Shown: piece by piece, positions 52,986 through 64,000 of the stretch
Position numbering within the stretch: the stretch's first letter is position 1
Layout of the letters: each line of letters begins with the position of its first letter
Source: Rhynochetos jubatus
Lineage: Eukaryota > Chordata > Aves > Eurypygiformes > Rhynochetidae
Direction: 5' to 3'
Assembly (NCBI GenBank): GCA_027574665.1
Contig: CM050655.1
Coordinates: forward strand, 14,193,170-14,257,169
Length of the DNA: 64,000 nt
Position numbers and translations under genes: made by a program
Notes under the pieces: model-generated
What the model saw: only the letters and a program-made list of their open reading frames with translations
Databases searched by the model: none
Told to the model about the DNA's origin: nothing

Positions 52986-55469
52986 TACGGTATCCTTGGC
53001 ACAGTTAGCACGAGATGCTTCTCACCATCAAGATCAGTGTTACAACAGCTTCTTCGTGTCTCAGAACCAGACTGGGAACTACCCTGATCCTCTCCCATGG
53101 AACAGAAATACAACATGCTTTAAAAACAAAACAAAACCAAACAAAAAAGGTGGTCTGAAGCCACCCTTACAAATGAGAAGGATCAGACACACACTCGTGT
53201 GTTTTAGACTAGCCTCCTGACTAACCGGAAAGATCTTGCACATGTACCTGCCCAGGACTCTCGGCGTCGGCTGGAAGGAGCGAACACACCACGCAAAGAA
53301 GGACCCTAATGACAGGAGTAACTTAACACAAGTAACATCAGGAAAACTAAAGCAGAAGACAGTGTGGCAGCACAGAGGTTGAAAAATTACTCTCAGCAAG
53401 CATGTATCTTCAGGCTGAAATGTTATTTAAATATTTGTTACATATGTAACAGCACATTGCCCAATAACTGCAGATCATGAAATACAAAAATTGAACTACA
53501 TCAAAACAGGGTCTGATTTAATACCCATTGAGGTTCCAAAAAAGATTCCCACTGGCTTTAGAGAGCATTGGGTCATACCGTAGTCACACTACTATACAGG
53601 ATTCCTGTGCCTTTCAGCTTATTCGTACGACAGCTACACAGCTAGCCCTTCCCAAAATAGCAAGCTAGGAGCTTCCATCTGCCTGGATATTCTTTATGGA
53701 CAACAGCTTGACACTCCCAATGGCTAAAAAGGGACTATGCACACGAGGAGACAATTTTGCCACAACCGTAGAGTCCCACTCAATCTGTGCCATCTCCAGA
53801 GCAGCGCTGTGATCAGAAGCCACCTATCTTGCCTGTTTACAAAGTTTAACAGGCTCGTTTCTTCCTTTCCTGCCCATCATGCTCAAGTCCTTTCTCATAA
53901 TCACATGTCAAAAGGAAGAAAGCCACAGAGATCATGTGCTTTTACCACTTATTCCCGAACAGCTCATTAATTTAAAAACTTGTATTGATTTTGTTGGGTC
54001 ACGTGCACATTCAAAATACCTGGGTGCTTATGTTCTGTAGGAACGAGCATCCCAAAACTTACTCTATCATGGAGGGGAAATGAGGTGTTTGCTTTCTTTC
54101 TTCTTTAAAGCATTCATTTACATGAGATATAGGAAAACTTTCTCCTTATCTGTACTCTAAAAATATTCCTTCGAGTGTGGGAGAAGGCTCAATATGCATA
54201 CGAAAAATACAAATTTAAGTACACCAAACAAATGGCACGACAATAGTTTAATCCTCACTCAACAGAAACACCATAATTCACAGCTCCAAAACGGATGAAA
54301 TAGAGGTCTATTAGTGGAGATAAATGTATGTCACCTTAATCTCCAATATGCTATTCTTCTCTAACTATGGGGTGTATTTCCACGTCCATCTGTGGAAGAT
54401 TTAGGCAGACAATGTTAATCCTAGTGCAAAACTTACAGAACATGAATCAAGTAGAAGTGTTGCAGAACATTTTACCCACAAGCAGTAGCTCCCATCAAAC
54501 AGGACATAGTCGAGATAAAAATCATGCTGTTCTAATATCCTTAGGGCTTTATCCTGCCAGCACTAACGGATTGTGCTGCTTATGAGAGATATTGGCAGAA
54601 GAGAGCAACAGTAAGGACAAAAATGTATCTCAAATCCTTTTGAAGCAGGTAATTTTAATGAACACTTCATCTCTACTGCTTTTGACTGAAACTGTGCCAC
54701 GATATTAAACTGTTTAGATTCCCACCCGTTCCACTCTGCCTACATGTGCAGTGCGGATTCTATAAACATCCTGCAGTACATTTACAGCCAACAGTACATT
54801 TGCTGTACTGATCACAGACTTCAAGTGCCATTAATGTCTGTCTGTCAGAAAGGCTGCAGCATCTTGGTTTTGAAAATCAAGCTTTTTAAAAGATGTAAAC
54901 TAGCAAACTCAAAAGCACCCAAATCTAAACCTGGAGATCCTATTTCCTGTACTTTTAATAGAAAATTTTCATTTTGTTAGTTTCTATTGCTCTATTAATT
55001 TCTATTTAAAATATTAGCCCTTTATTTGCATGATAGTTCCTTGTAAATGCTTCAAAGTGAAAACCAGAGACAGTTGTTTGACACGAACCAAAAGAGTTTA
55101 ACATCCACTTCAAATAAATGGGTGTTACACACCTAAACGTATTGCATCACACCTCCCTTTTTTCCCCCCAGGTCACTCTAATTTTCCCTAAGGCAAGACA
55201 CCGAATTATCACTTTATTGTTACATTTACTGACAATGACCCTCAGAAGGTGATAACATTTTGATCCCATATGATTATATTAGTCTTAATAGAGCCTAATG
55301 GAAACACAAATAAATCCTTTCTCTTATCACTCATTAATTTCAGCAGCCACTCTAACTTCAGCACTCAAAGGGTGGTGAAGCACACTCTGTGTACAAATGA
55401 AAGAGAACTTGCCCTGCCTTTCACCTATACCTTTAATCTGGCTCACTGGGCAAATTTAGGGTAACTCTA

Positions 55470-55640
55470 AAACTGAGTCCCAAGCATCCCACGACAGAGT
55501 TGTCTCAGTGCCAGCATGGGACAGCACTACCGAGACAAGACCCAGGAAGCTGTCCACCCAAGAGCTCACAGTCTAAGCAAAAGCGAACGGACAGGATGTA
55601 CCTTGAAGCTCATAAAATAAATATGACTATTATTATTGAC
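55470..55640. repeat. Possible MIR-like relic
   Basis: The section 'gacaagacccaggaagctgtccacccaagagctcacagtctaagcaa' resembles the 'caaggtccctgccccaaagagcttacagtctaa' block of amniote MIR elements. Only this core part is convincing, so the borders are approximate. Confidence 0.4.
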
Positions 55641-56184
55641 TGACTTTTCGCTGACACTGCATTAGGTGGAATTTGAGAAGAACAAGCAGGAAAGGGGACA
55701 TCTTATAGGGAAGTGTGTCCCATGTGCAGAAGGTGACGCCAGCAAACGCGTGAGAACTGTCACAGGAGAAGCAGGCATCCAGAGCATCAAGCCTTACACT
55801 GCTGAAAGAACAACCTTCTGGCAAGGACAGTCACCTACAGGAGCTCATATGCACTATGCCCAAGATTGCTCTGGAAAGTGAAAGGGAGCGCACAGCTCCG
55901 GTGGGCAGCTGCCATCTGTATTTCCCTACCTGATGCCACTTTTAGAAAACTAAGGTCCTGACGTGAGAAATCAGAGTAGCCCACAAATGAGCCAACTGTG
56001 CTGAAATCTGGTTTGACTGCAGAGGTCAGGACAGCTCATCAGCCAGCTGCTCTGCTATGTACGTGTAACGAGGCACCCGCAGCTCGCTGCCCCTCCACTG
56101 TAATTGCACATCTTGTTCTTTGTAATCATGCTTACCACTTCCACGCTGCTGCAGAGACACAACTAATCCTCCCAGATCCCACTG

Positions 56185-56280
56185 AGAGGCAGGCAGAAAA
56201 GCATTACCATCTCCATTTTACAGATAGAGGGAAATATATATTACCTACAGAAGTCAGTTAATGACTCGGATAACCTGATG
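56185..56280. repeat. Possible MIR-like relic
   Basis: The section 'accatctccattttacagatagagggaa' is close to the 'atccccattttacagatggggaa' box of MIR/L2 elements. The flanks are too diverged to define ends. Confidence 0.5.
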
Positions 56281-57734
56281 CACTTCCACAGGCCCGGGAG
56301 GATTCAGCCCCATGGCTGCCAGTGGCCAACCGAGGTCAAAGCCATAGGGTGTATTGGTGAGATACGGGATGAAGTCTTACGGCACTGGAGCCAGCTGGGT
56401 TCTCAGGCACAAACCTGGCCCAGTGAACAACTGCAGTGGGTTGGTTTGGGGTTTTCTGGGGAGGCTGGGTGACCCTTTTTTGCTACTGTTTTTGGGCTTT
56501 GCTTGTTTGTTTTTAAGCCAGCCTAAAACAGATTCTAATTAGAAGCCCAGATAAAACTAACACCTTTGGTACAGTTGCCCAAGTGGAAGGAAAGAAACTC
56601 CTCACAAACTGTTTAATTCTGAAAATAAACATAATTATTATTTGTTTTCTACAGTATCCAGAAAATACCACGGTAGCGGCTGCTGGAAAAGAGGCAGTTA
56701 CTTACAAGTAAAATGCATAGTACCTGAAAAACAGAGGACATCAACAAACCAATGATGTGATGTGTATACGCCAAATAATGTGACGAGGAGGCAGCATGAT
56801 GTATTTTTCTGTCTTTTGTTACTAGGCTACATGCATTACTCTCAAATGCCATAGTAGGTGGGAAGAAGTTTCAATGGTCACTTTCTATTATGTTTAAGGT
56901 CTCCAAGTTAAAATCAAGCAAACATAATTAGCTATTTCTGTGTTTAAAACCACAAACAATCAATAATAATCAATCAGCCATCCCAACTTCCACAACAATC
57001 ATGAAATGATGTTATTTGTTCTTTAAACTCTTCTGATACACTTCAATTACATTTTCCATCTCTCTAAGGGATTTAGTATTCTAGGAACTTAAGGAATGGA
57101 AAACGATCTTATCAGTTTGGTTTAAACAATCATCTGACTCCAGACAGCAAGGTTTTAAATAAAATTATCATCACGAGGCCCAGAGCCAGGTTGGGGAACT
57201 GACCCCACTATTATTTTCAGATCCACTGCTTTTGCTCAGTGCCTTTTCAATGTACTTTGCCCATCAAAATAGGAGTTATATAACTTACAATCCTGCACTG
57301 AAACTGCTTCTCATTAGCAGGGAACAATCACAAAACCTTTTTACATTACTGATTGATGTTTTAGCCAGGTCCACAGACAGAAACATCAATACAGTGGCTA
57401 ACTAGATAAACATTCCCCCCCGACAATCTTTATGCTGCTGTGAACCTTGCCATCCTTTAGTAACATTCCCTTTTTTAACCCTCTGCTTTAACAAGAGGCA
57501 ACAGTGTTATTTTTCATCATCCTAAAAGGAATCCTCTCTAACCATGTCAGACCTGAGTGGGAGGTTAAAGAAGGAGCGGGTTTACCTCAAAAACTAAGCT
57601 ATTTACTGTCAATCTGAGCAGCCAGCTGTTCCAACCAGGCCTTCCACTGGTCAGGCACAGGGCTAGAGCAGCATATCTCCCTTCTCAGCAATGAGCAAAC
57701 AGTTCAATAACCTGCTCATCCCATGCATCTGTAC

Positions 57735-57756
57735 AAAAAAAAAAAAAAAAAAAAAA
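57735..57756 (+). repeat. Poly(A) run, 22 bases
   Basis: An uninterrupted A run followed by GAAAAAG. No adjoining element was recognised. Confidence 0.85.
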
Positions 57757-58633
57757 GAAAAAGCAGCATGATGCTTGCTTGTTGGTTACTTATTCTTAGG
57801 ACCTCTGACGAAGTACACACTATGGTTTCATGGAAGGCACCAGGCACCACACTTTGGCTTATTTTCAGCTTAAAGATGCCAGCAGAATTCATTGCTGTTA
57901 AATAGATTTGCTCTACCTATATGTCAAGAAAATATGGTTGTCTTCAGCTTCGGAAGTGGATACAGGATTAAATATACCTTACGCGACTGAACTTAGAAGA
58001 CATGAAGATGAATTATGTGACACTACATACCCAAATACAACATTAACATAAAAAATATCTGGTTTAGATAATCAATCCAGCTTGTTTACTAAACTACCTG
58101 GCTAACAGCCAAAAGACAGCAATTTCAAGGGGTTTTATAGATTCACTCAGGAAAAAAAAATAATCTATTTTCTAGTAGAGGACTTACAATTCACCAACCC
58201 CTTAAGCCAAAAGAAGCACAGAGGAATTCTGCCTTTTCCAACCTTCTGTTACACAGCTTTACAGTCAAAACACATCTCAGGATAAACAAACTCTCCTATT
58301 TATACTACCTTTCATGTTTCCACATGTACAATTTGCCTACCAGTTTTTAGGGTTTATGTAAATAGTTGTTAACATCACATGGTTTCAACTAGTAGGAGAA
58401 AATCTGAGATAAAACTGCTCACCAAATGACCTTTGCTGCTTACCTTTAGCACACCAAATTAAGCAAGAAAGTCTTACAATGAGCATATGTGCTTTTTAAG
58501 TAACATTATTTCAGTTTTCTTTTTAAAGAAGTAAAGCTAAATTTGCACAAACCATAAAGACACTCAACAGAAAAATCACAGGGCAATCTCCAAAGAATCT
58601 AGTATCAAAGTGCATGAAATTTGTCCAAGTATT

Positions 58634-58639
58634 TTATTT
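58634..58639 (-). terminator. Possible polyadenylation signal AATAAA for gene A
   Basis: AATAAA on the minus strand about 750 bases beyond the stop codon proposed at 59393. The spacing would give an ordinary-length 3' UTR. The hexamer is common in AT-rich DNA, so this is only a candidate. Confidence 0.25.
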
Positions 58640-59392
58640 TTAAGGCCTCAAAATATTACAAGGGCAGTCTGCTAAAATGACCTCTCCACTCCCACTAACG
58701 ATCATCCAATACTGCAGGATCTCTGGGCCATAGCACAGTGGAGTCAATCTTGGATTATATAGCACATAACAGGTTTCCTAAGCTTGTTACAGATATGAAA
58801 GTATATGTATACTATAGGCAATTAGAAGCCTACTAAGATAAGGTAAGAAAAATAGTGAGAAAATACACTGGTTTTGTTCTCTTTTACAAGATGAAAGTAT
58901 TTTAGTGAAAAAATTTTGAATTCTCATTGGAGGACTGTAAGCCAAATGCATCAGGGGTTTTTTTTCCAGCAAGCAGAACTGTTTTGGGCCAAAAAAAAAA
59001 ATGGAGAAAGGAATAGCAGCAGCAAAAGACCCAACCCAAACCTGCATGGGTAACTTGAGACGGCTGATGCGCTACGTAACATTTTCAAGCTCCAGCTCCC
59101 ACGTAACAACGCTGGATGTTTTGTGCTGAAGGGATCTTAGACCCAGCATTGCAGCGAAAAGGCCAAACTCGTATCTCATCAGGTAAAGGCAGCTGTGGTG
59201 TGAGCCCAAGCAGGGCAGGAAGGCAGAGCAAAGCCTGCGGGGCAGCACCCAGTCGCAGCCATGCAGGAGAATGGGACAGACAAGCCTCCTGCCTCAGTTT
59301 CCCTAACTGAAGCAACAGCGTTTCCCCACCTCACACCAGAGCATTGAAAAGGTTAACTCGTGTGTGCAAAGCGTTTTTAAAATGAAAGCACG

Positions 59393-59570
59393 CTATATTT
59401 CTCTCCTTTCAGTGATGGCAGTCATCCTCGCAGAAATCTGAGTAGCCGGGAGCTTCCTATTCAGCCAGTTATAAAAGTCACGGTTCTCTTGATAGCTCTG
59501 CGTGACCCACTTCTCCACCTCCAGCCTGCTGCAGTAGTGTTTAAATGTCGAGGAGTTTATCAGTATATAA
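59393..59570 (-). CDS. Candidate terminal coding exon of gene A (unidentified)
   Basis: Minus strand. The acceptor is strong, with a TGCTAAT branch-like motif, a pyrimidine tract and ACATTTCAG. After one base, a single frame is open for 58 codons to a TAG at 59393-59395. Segments read YILINSSTFKHYCSRLEVEK, WVTQSYQENRDFYNWLNRK and LPATQISARMTAITERREI. The other two frames stop early. The peptide looks like a charged helical C-terminus. No donor lies near the end, so it is taken as the last exon. The one-base start fits the two-base end of 61857-61912. Family not recognised. Confidence 0.55.
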
Positions 59571-61856
59571 CTGAAATGTTAAGGGGGGAAGCGTATTAGC
59601 AGGGACAGGAAAAGGCAAAATTTATGACACATAAAAGGCACTGCTTATTCAGACGAAATTTATTATAGCCCATTTGAGTTAAAATATCGCATATGTATAA
59701 GACCTTAATGAAACGGTAATCCAGACGGGAGAAGACAGAGCGAGCTGTGCGCTTGTGCAGAAAGAATTTGCTCTTGAAGCCTGGCAGGCAGAGACGTAAC
59801 CGGCTGTGTGTTTGCATGCGTGTTCGGGGCTGGCATCAGCAGCGCAAAAACAAAGATCCCTACAGCCCTGGAAATTAATGGGAAGAAGTGAGTTGTGGAA
59901 ACAAACTGACAAAGGAAGACATATCAAAGGCTTCGAATCTATTCTGCGTTAGACACTGGAGTAAAGGCACAATGAATCACTGCTGATTATCGCCAAGGCT
60001 AGCTCTTCTTGCCTGCCTGCACAGCAAGTAGCAAGACAGAAACCCAAACCCTGCAAGGAAGCCTCAGGGGTTTCCAAGACAAAAACATGAAAACCACCAT
60101 TTCCATAGAAAGGCCTCTTCTGCAAATTACTTAAACAAAGTGGATTTAACCCAGTCCTACCCTTACACAGGGCGGCTGTGGAGATTTCCACTTATCCTTC
60201 CTTAACTATCCCACTGCTTGCTTGCGGATGAAGGACGAGGAGGACAGCACCAGGATTCCTGTTTAGTCCCATCAAGTGAGTAGTGGCATAAGCAGGGCAA
60301 AAGGAGTCCGGCCACTGGCCCTTTCCTCTGAGGCTGCCGCTGAGACACTAGCCAAGACACACACCCTCTAGCCCTGCAGAAGGCACACTACAGCAGATTT
60401 TTGTCTCTCCTTGTCAGACACTTCCTCCACACTGCTGTCTCCATCCATCTCTGACCAGAGCAGGACTGTATAGTGAAGTTTGCATTTACAGACTGCTGCC
60501 AGCATCCCTGCTTCACAAGTAGAGGCAGCAACATCAAAAGACATCAGCCTAGCTCATTTCACAAATTTTAAATTCTTTGAAAACCATCTTTCCTCTGTTG
60601 TTGACTTTGCAAATTCAACATGTCCTAAACACAGCTTTGGTTCGGTCCACCAATACGGCTACTGGGTGAAAAATTTCAAATGCCGAATTAAGGAGGACAG
60701 GGTTCAAAGCACCTATTGCCAGTTGACTACATCACCAAGAAATATCACTACTGAATATTTATCTCCTAGATTAAATCATGATCAAATATTTCTGGACAGC
60801 AAAAGAGCCACCTTTAGCATTAATTAACTAGAAAGCCTGAAGGCAGCATGACAACAGATGTAGGAGCTGCTATTGAGTCAACAACTCACGCTTGGTGCTA
60901 CGCTGCTCACCGAGCTTCCAACAGCAATTGTCTTTGCTATGACCACAGCAACTGCTCTCCTGGTACGGCTTCTCCTAGTACTCACTGGCATGCTCTCTCT
61001 CATATCATTAAAAGAGAATTTCTTCATCTATTTCTTATCTTTATTGACAAAATAATTAAAGCACAAAAAGCTATACCAAAGCTAAAAGCCAGGACATAAA
61101 TAAAGCAGGACATATGTTCCTGCAGAACACAAGACAGATGGTCAGGGACAAACTTAAGTCTAATTTCCTTAGTTTTCAACAAAGTGAAAGATTTTCAGAA
61201 AATCCCTATGAAGTGAAGTATTAAATCAATACTCTGAGTAAGTTTGGCCTATGTCCTCTTATGAGCCTCATACTTTGGTAAAATTGTAAGCTGTCCTTAA
61301 CAGTGTTAGCTTTAAAATAACATACAGCTTATTCTTCAAACAGTAAACACCTAGTAAGTTCATAAACTGAGAAACACATTATATTTCTATCTAGCATAAA
61401 AAATTCCTGGGGACATATTTCTGGGCATCCAAGATTAACTCTCAGCTCAGAAAGACTCACTTCACCGTACATATGTACACACACACGATGGCAGGTATAG
61501 CTAGAGCTGTGCCTAACACACAGGACAGCCTTAGCAACAACGGGCAGAACTGAAGAAGTCTTGAAATGAATATGCCATACAGAAAGAACCAAGCGTTGGC
61601 AGCTGAGCAGGTAATAAGCCTTATTGAAATGCAAGTTAACAACAGCTACATTGTATTTTACTATTTTATGAAATACAGCATATGCTTCCTGTACTGAAAA
61701 TATCAACTGTTTGGAAACGAATGAAAATTTAGTTCACTGTCAGTGAATATAGTCAAAGTTCAAAAAACAAGATGGCTTAGCATGAGCAAGTATTTAACAC
61801 CACCACCCCCCCCAAAAAAACCTCCGAAGTACCCACCCACAAAACTCAGCACTAAC
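59571..61856. other. Putative intron of gene A
   Basis: No repeat or other gene was recognised. A plus-strand frame at 60480-60827 and a minus-strand frame at 61329-61706 lack exon signals and look random. Confidence 0.4.
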
Positions 61857-61912
61857 CTGTTTTTATCTCCCTTCAAGTTCTCTAATTCAGCATCATACTG
61901 GTTATAGTTGCT
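61857..61912 (-). CDS. Candidate 56-nt exon of gene A
   Basis: Minus strand. The donor AACAG|GTTAGTG is good. The acceptor (TATGATAG) has a poor pyrimidine tract. One frame is open, reading SNYNQYDAELENLKGDKN and leaving two bases, which the first base of exon 59393-59570 completes. The acidic, hydrophilic peptide is plausible as protein. Support is phase, donor and composition only. Confidence 0.4.
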
Positions 61913-62047
61913 CTATCATACCAAAGGTGTAATTTCACCATGAGTTTCATCGTAAGCAATGTTTACATCTCCTGGAGTTTGGTGGTTATCTGAAAACTAC
62001 TCTTTTAACTTCTTTCCATTTTTAAGACATATTTTTATCTTTTCTAC

Positions 62048-62076
62048 TTGCAGACAGTATCTAGAATATGCACCTG
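62048..62076 (-). CDS. Possible 29-nt microexon of gene A
   Basis: Minus strand. The acceptor is excellent (TCTGTCTCCTGGCTGTTATGGCTTCAG compressed around 62077-62100) and the donor is CAA|GTAGAA (weak). Two leading bases plus nine codons (GAYSRYCLQ) end in phase 0. This bridges the phase gap between 62882-62973 and 61857-61912. It was chosen for phase fit, so confidence is low. Confidence 0.22.
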
Positions 62077-62881
62077 CTGAAGCCATAACAGCCAGGAGAC
62101 AGACGCTTTTCCTCTGTCTACCCTTCCTGAAAAATTCCAATAGCTTGACTTACTCTTCATAAACATTTCACACTGGCAATACTGCCTTTCAGAGTCTAGA
62201 CAGCACCACAGGACCCTTCCGAAGAGTCTAAAACAGGGCAAGGTGTCCGATTCCTGGTCTGCCGTGGGCTTGGTGGCACTACCTTGAGCTCTGCAGCAAA
62301 ACCAACAGCTCACAACTGGACTTCGCTTCTTGAGCATCCTTTTTAAACTCTCACTCCAACGATGAAGTGCCCCAGGATCAGCAAAGGAACACACACTCGC
62401 ATGAAGCAGATGCAATGATTTGTGCTAACGAGACAGAAATAGCAGCATGACCAAGACCCAAGTACACGATATGACACGTGCAGCTGTCTAAATAGCTCTG
62501 CTGTCGGTGTCACTGCCTGCTAATGGCATTCCCTTCTGCTTGGCCTCGTCTCTCCACTTTAAACAAGAGCTTAAAAATTCAGGCACTTCCAGCTCCACCT
62601 AGACTAAACCACTCACTTAAATAGGAAAAATAGCCACACAACTGATTAAGATGTCACTTGCTCTGGAAAGGATTCAAGAAAGCCTGGATCATACGGAAAG
62701 AACCCAAGTGTCTCATCTCTGGAGTATCAGAAAAATGATGGCAAATTTTTATTTTCTTTCCATCCTTATGGAGGTTTTTTTCAAAGGAAAAGTAGGAAAT
62801 AAAAAGCAGTTACATCTCCTGTACAGCAACAATTAACATCAGCTTGTTAAAATACAAGCAGAGGAATTTCTAACTGTTTAC

Positions 62882-62973
62882 CTGTCATCTCCACAATATG
62901 ACGTTTTGCAGGAGAAACTACTTTCTGGTCATGTACAGCATGTGTTGTGCACGCTACCGTTGTTTGATAGGCC
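62882..62973 (-). CDS. Candidate 92-nt exon of gene A
   Basis: Minus strand. The donor is GACAG|GTAAACAG and the acceptor is TTGTTCTAG. After one base it reads AYQTTVACTTHAVHDQKVV then SPAKRHIVEMT and leaves one base. The one-base start suits the partial exon at 63957-64000. The composition is protein-like, with a basic stretch near the end, but no family is recognised. Confidence 0.4.
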
Positions 62974-63956
62974 CTAGAACAACTTTAAGTACATCAACAC
63001 AAACTAAAAATACCCCCCAATAATCCACCAGCCCAGCAGATGTATGCCATGGTGCTGAGATGTTTCCTGATTTTACAAACCTCACCTTATTTTCAAGGGA
63101 AGATAAACATTTTAAGACTGATACTCCAAATACACTGTAATCCCTGCATAACATGGTGGATCCAGCATCCCTGCCACTATAGTTCCTTCCTCACAGCACC
63201 CACACAACCAATAAAATGTTAAGAGCTAGAAACATCAGCCTTTCTTTACGCGATTATGTGTCCCTGCAACAGAATGTACCCAATGCCAACAAAACCCAGA
63301 TCAGACAATTTGAAGAGTTTTTGGGGGCATGCAAATTTTGTTAAATTCTGGATGCCATCACATGAACTTCGACCTACACCTCAGATTCTAAACTGGACCA
63401 AAAAAGAAAAATAAAAGAAAAAAAGGAAAAGAAGAAAAGCTTATTTGTGCTTTAATGTGGCACCAGAGTATTAGAAGCCAGCTAAATACAGCAAAACACA
63501 CACCACTTGGTTACTAACCAGCAAGAAGGAAGCTAAAACAGAGATGTATTTATTTACCTTGTTAGCCTAAGATGTTTTTAGTGAAATACGGGTCTTTTCC
63601 AGGTCTGTCGCCCACCAGCTTGGCTCTGCTGTGCACAGAGAACAGAAGGGCTCACACCACAGGCATCAGTGTCAGACACTCAGGGCAACCAGACGCTGAA
63701 GAGCATACTAGGCACTGCTGCACCCTTTCCTAAAATGTCCAGGGGGCCAACAGAAAGCACCTTTTCACAACCAGTATCATTTTGTGTGTAGTAAGGGTTG
63801 CTGTTCTCCTGTGGGCTTTCGTAGGCATAAAAGAAAACACAGATGTCGGCTCTGGACACTAGGGCTTTTTACCAGCTTTAAATTCTCTTTAGAAAAAATA
63901 ATGCTTCAAAGGAAACGTAACCTAGACATCAAAAGCAATGCAGAAAAGACACTTAC

Positions 63957-64000
63957 CAAAAGCAACATACTGATAAAGCACCATATGCATTCAGAGCCCA
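63957..64000 (-). CDS. Partial exon of gene A at the window edge
   Basis: Minus strand. The donor CTTTTG|GTAAGTGTC is strong; the upstream boundary lies outside the window. Two frames are open. The one that fits the next exon reads WALNAYGALSVCCF and leaves two bases. The other reads GSECIWCFISMLLL. The sequence beyond 64000 would decide. Confidence 0.35.

Larger units (their letters stand above)
49349..59392. other. Long spacer or intron with MIR-like relics; no firm gene
   Basis: This 10-kb stretch holds MIR-like relics (52785-52985, 55470-55640, 56185-56280) and an A22 run (57735-57756). An AATAAA on the minus strand (58634-58639) could end the 3' UTR of gene A. Minus-strand open segments with partial splice signals near 50310, 56700 and 58190 were not strong enough to list. 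If genes A and B are separate, the start of gene B must lie here or just downstream, but no clear first exon was found. Confidence 0.45.

Noticed and set aside
57735-57756. Poly(A) run as the tail of a processed pseudogene
   Set aside because: No coding-like sequence precedes it, and processed copies are rare in birds, which lack active L1.
1-64000. tRNA, rRNA, CRISPR array, phage or bacterial operon
   Set aside because: None of the expected signatures were seen; repeat content and splice-like signals point to a vertebrate nuclear genome.

Overview
The window looks like bird nuclear DNA, mostly intron and intergenic sequence. Four things point to a bird. There are two recognisable CR1 LINE fragments (10241-10462 and 22495-23278). 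There is a solo ERV LTR whose ends and body resemble, from memory, the TguLTR5-type LTRs of neoavian birds (45867-46577). There are several very old MIR-like SINE relics and one old CR1/L3-like relic. L1 and Alu-type repeats are absent. The LTR makes a neoavian bird more likely than a galliform, but species cannot be settled from the sequence.

No long open reading frame is convincing; the longest are chance frames. What does look genic is a set of short exon-sized open segments on the minus strand, each bounded by good splice signals. The best two are at 11187-11367 and 8982-9118. Together with 36739-36821, 19990-20058, 19622-19664, 12714-12758, 7519-7542 and a terminal segment ending in a stop at 6807, they make a phase-compatible chain, called gene B here. 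Weaker upstream candidates are at 43101-43193 and 49310-49348. I do not recognise the protein.

A second minus-strand set (gene A) lies at the right edge: a partial exon at 63957-64000, then 62882-62973, 62048-62076, 61857-61912 and a stop-containing terminal exon at 59393-59570. It also chains in phase and is also unidentified. If both sets are real, the window holds the 3' end of one gene followed by most of a second gene in tandem. The plus strand reads visibly A- and C-rich over most of its length, as expected if transcription runs along the minus strand.

The rest is AT-rich intron or spacer with long A runs, one GA microsatellite, one C17 tract, and mobile-element remains. I found no rRNA, tRNA, CRISPR array or prokaryote-type operon, and no strong case for a novel biological system. 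The most useful result is the unidentified multi-exon gene B. All exon calls come from reading frame and splice signals alone, with no homology search behind them.
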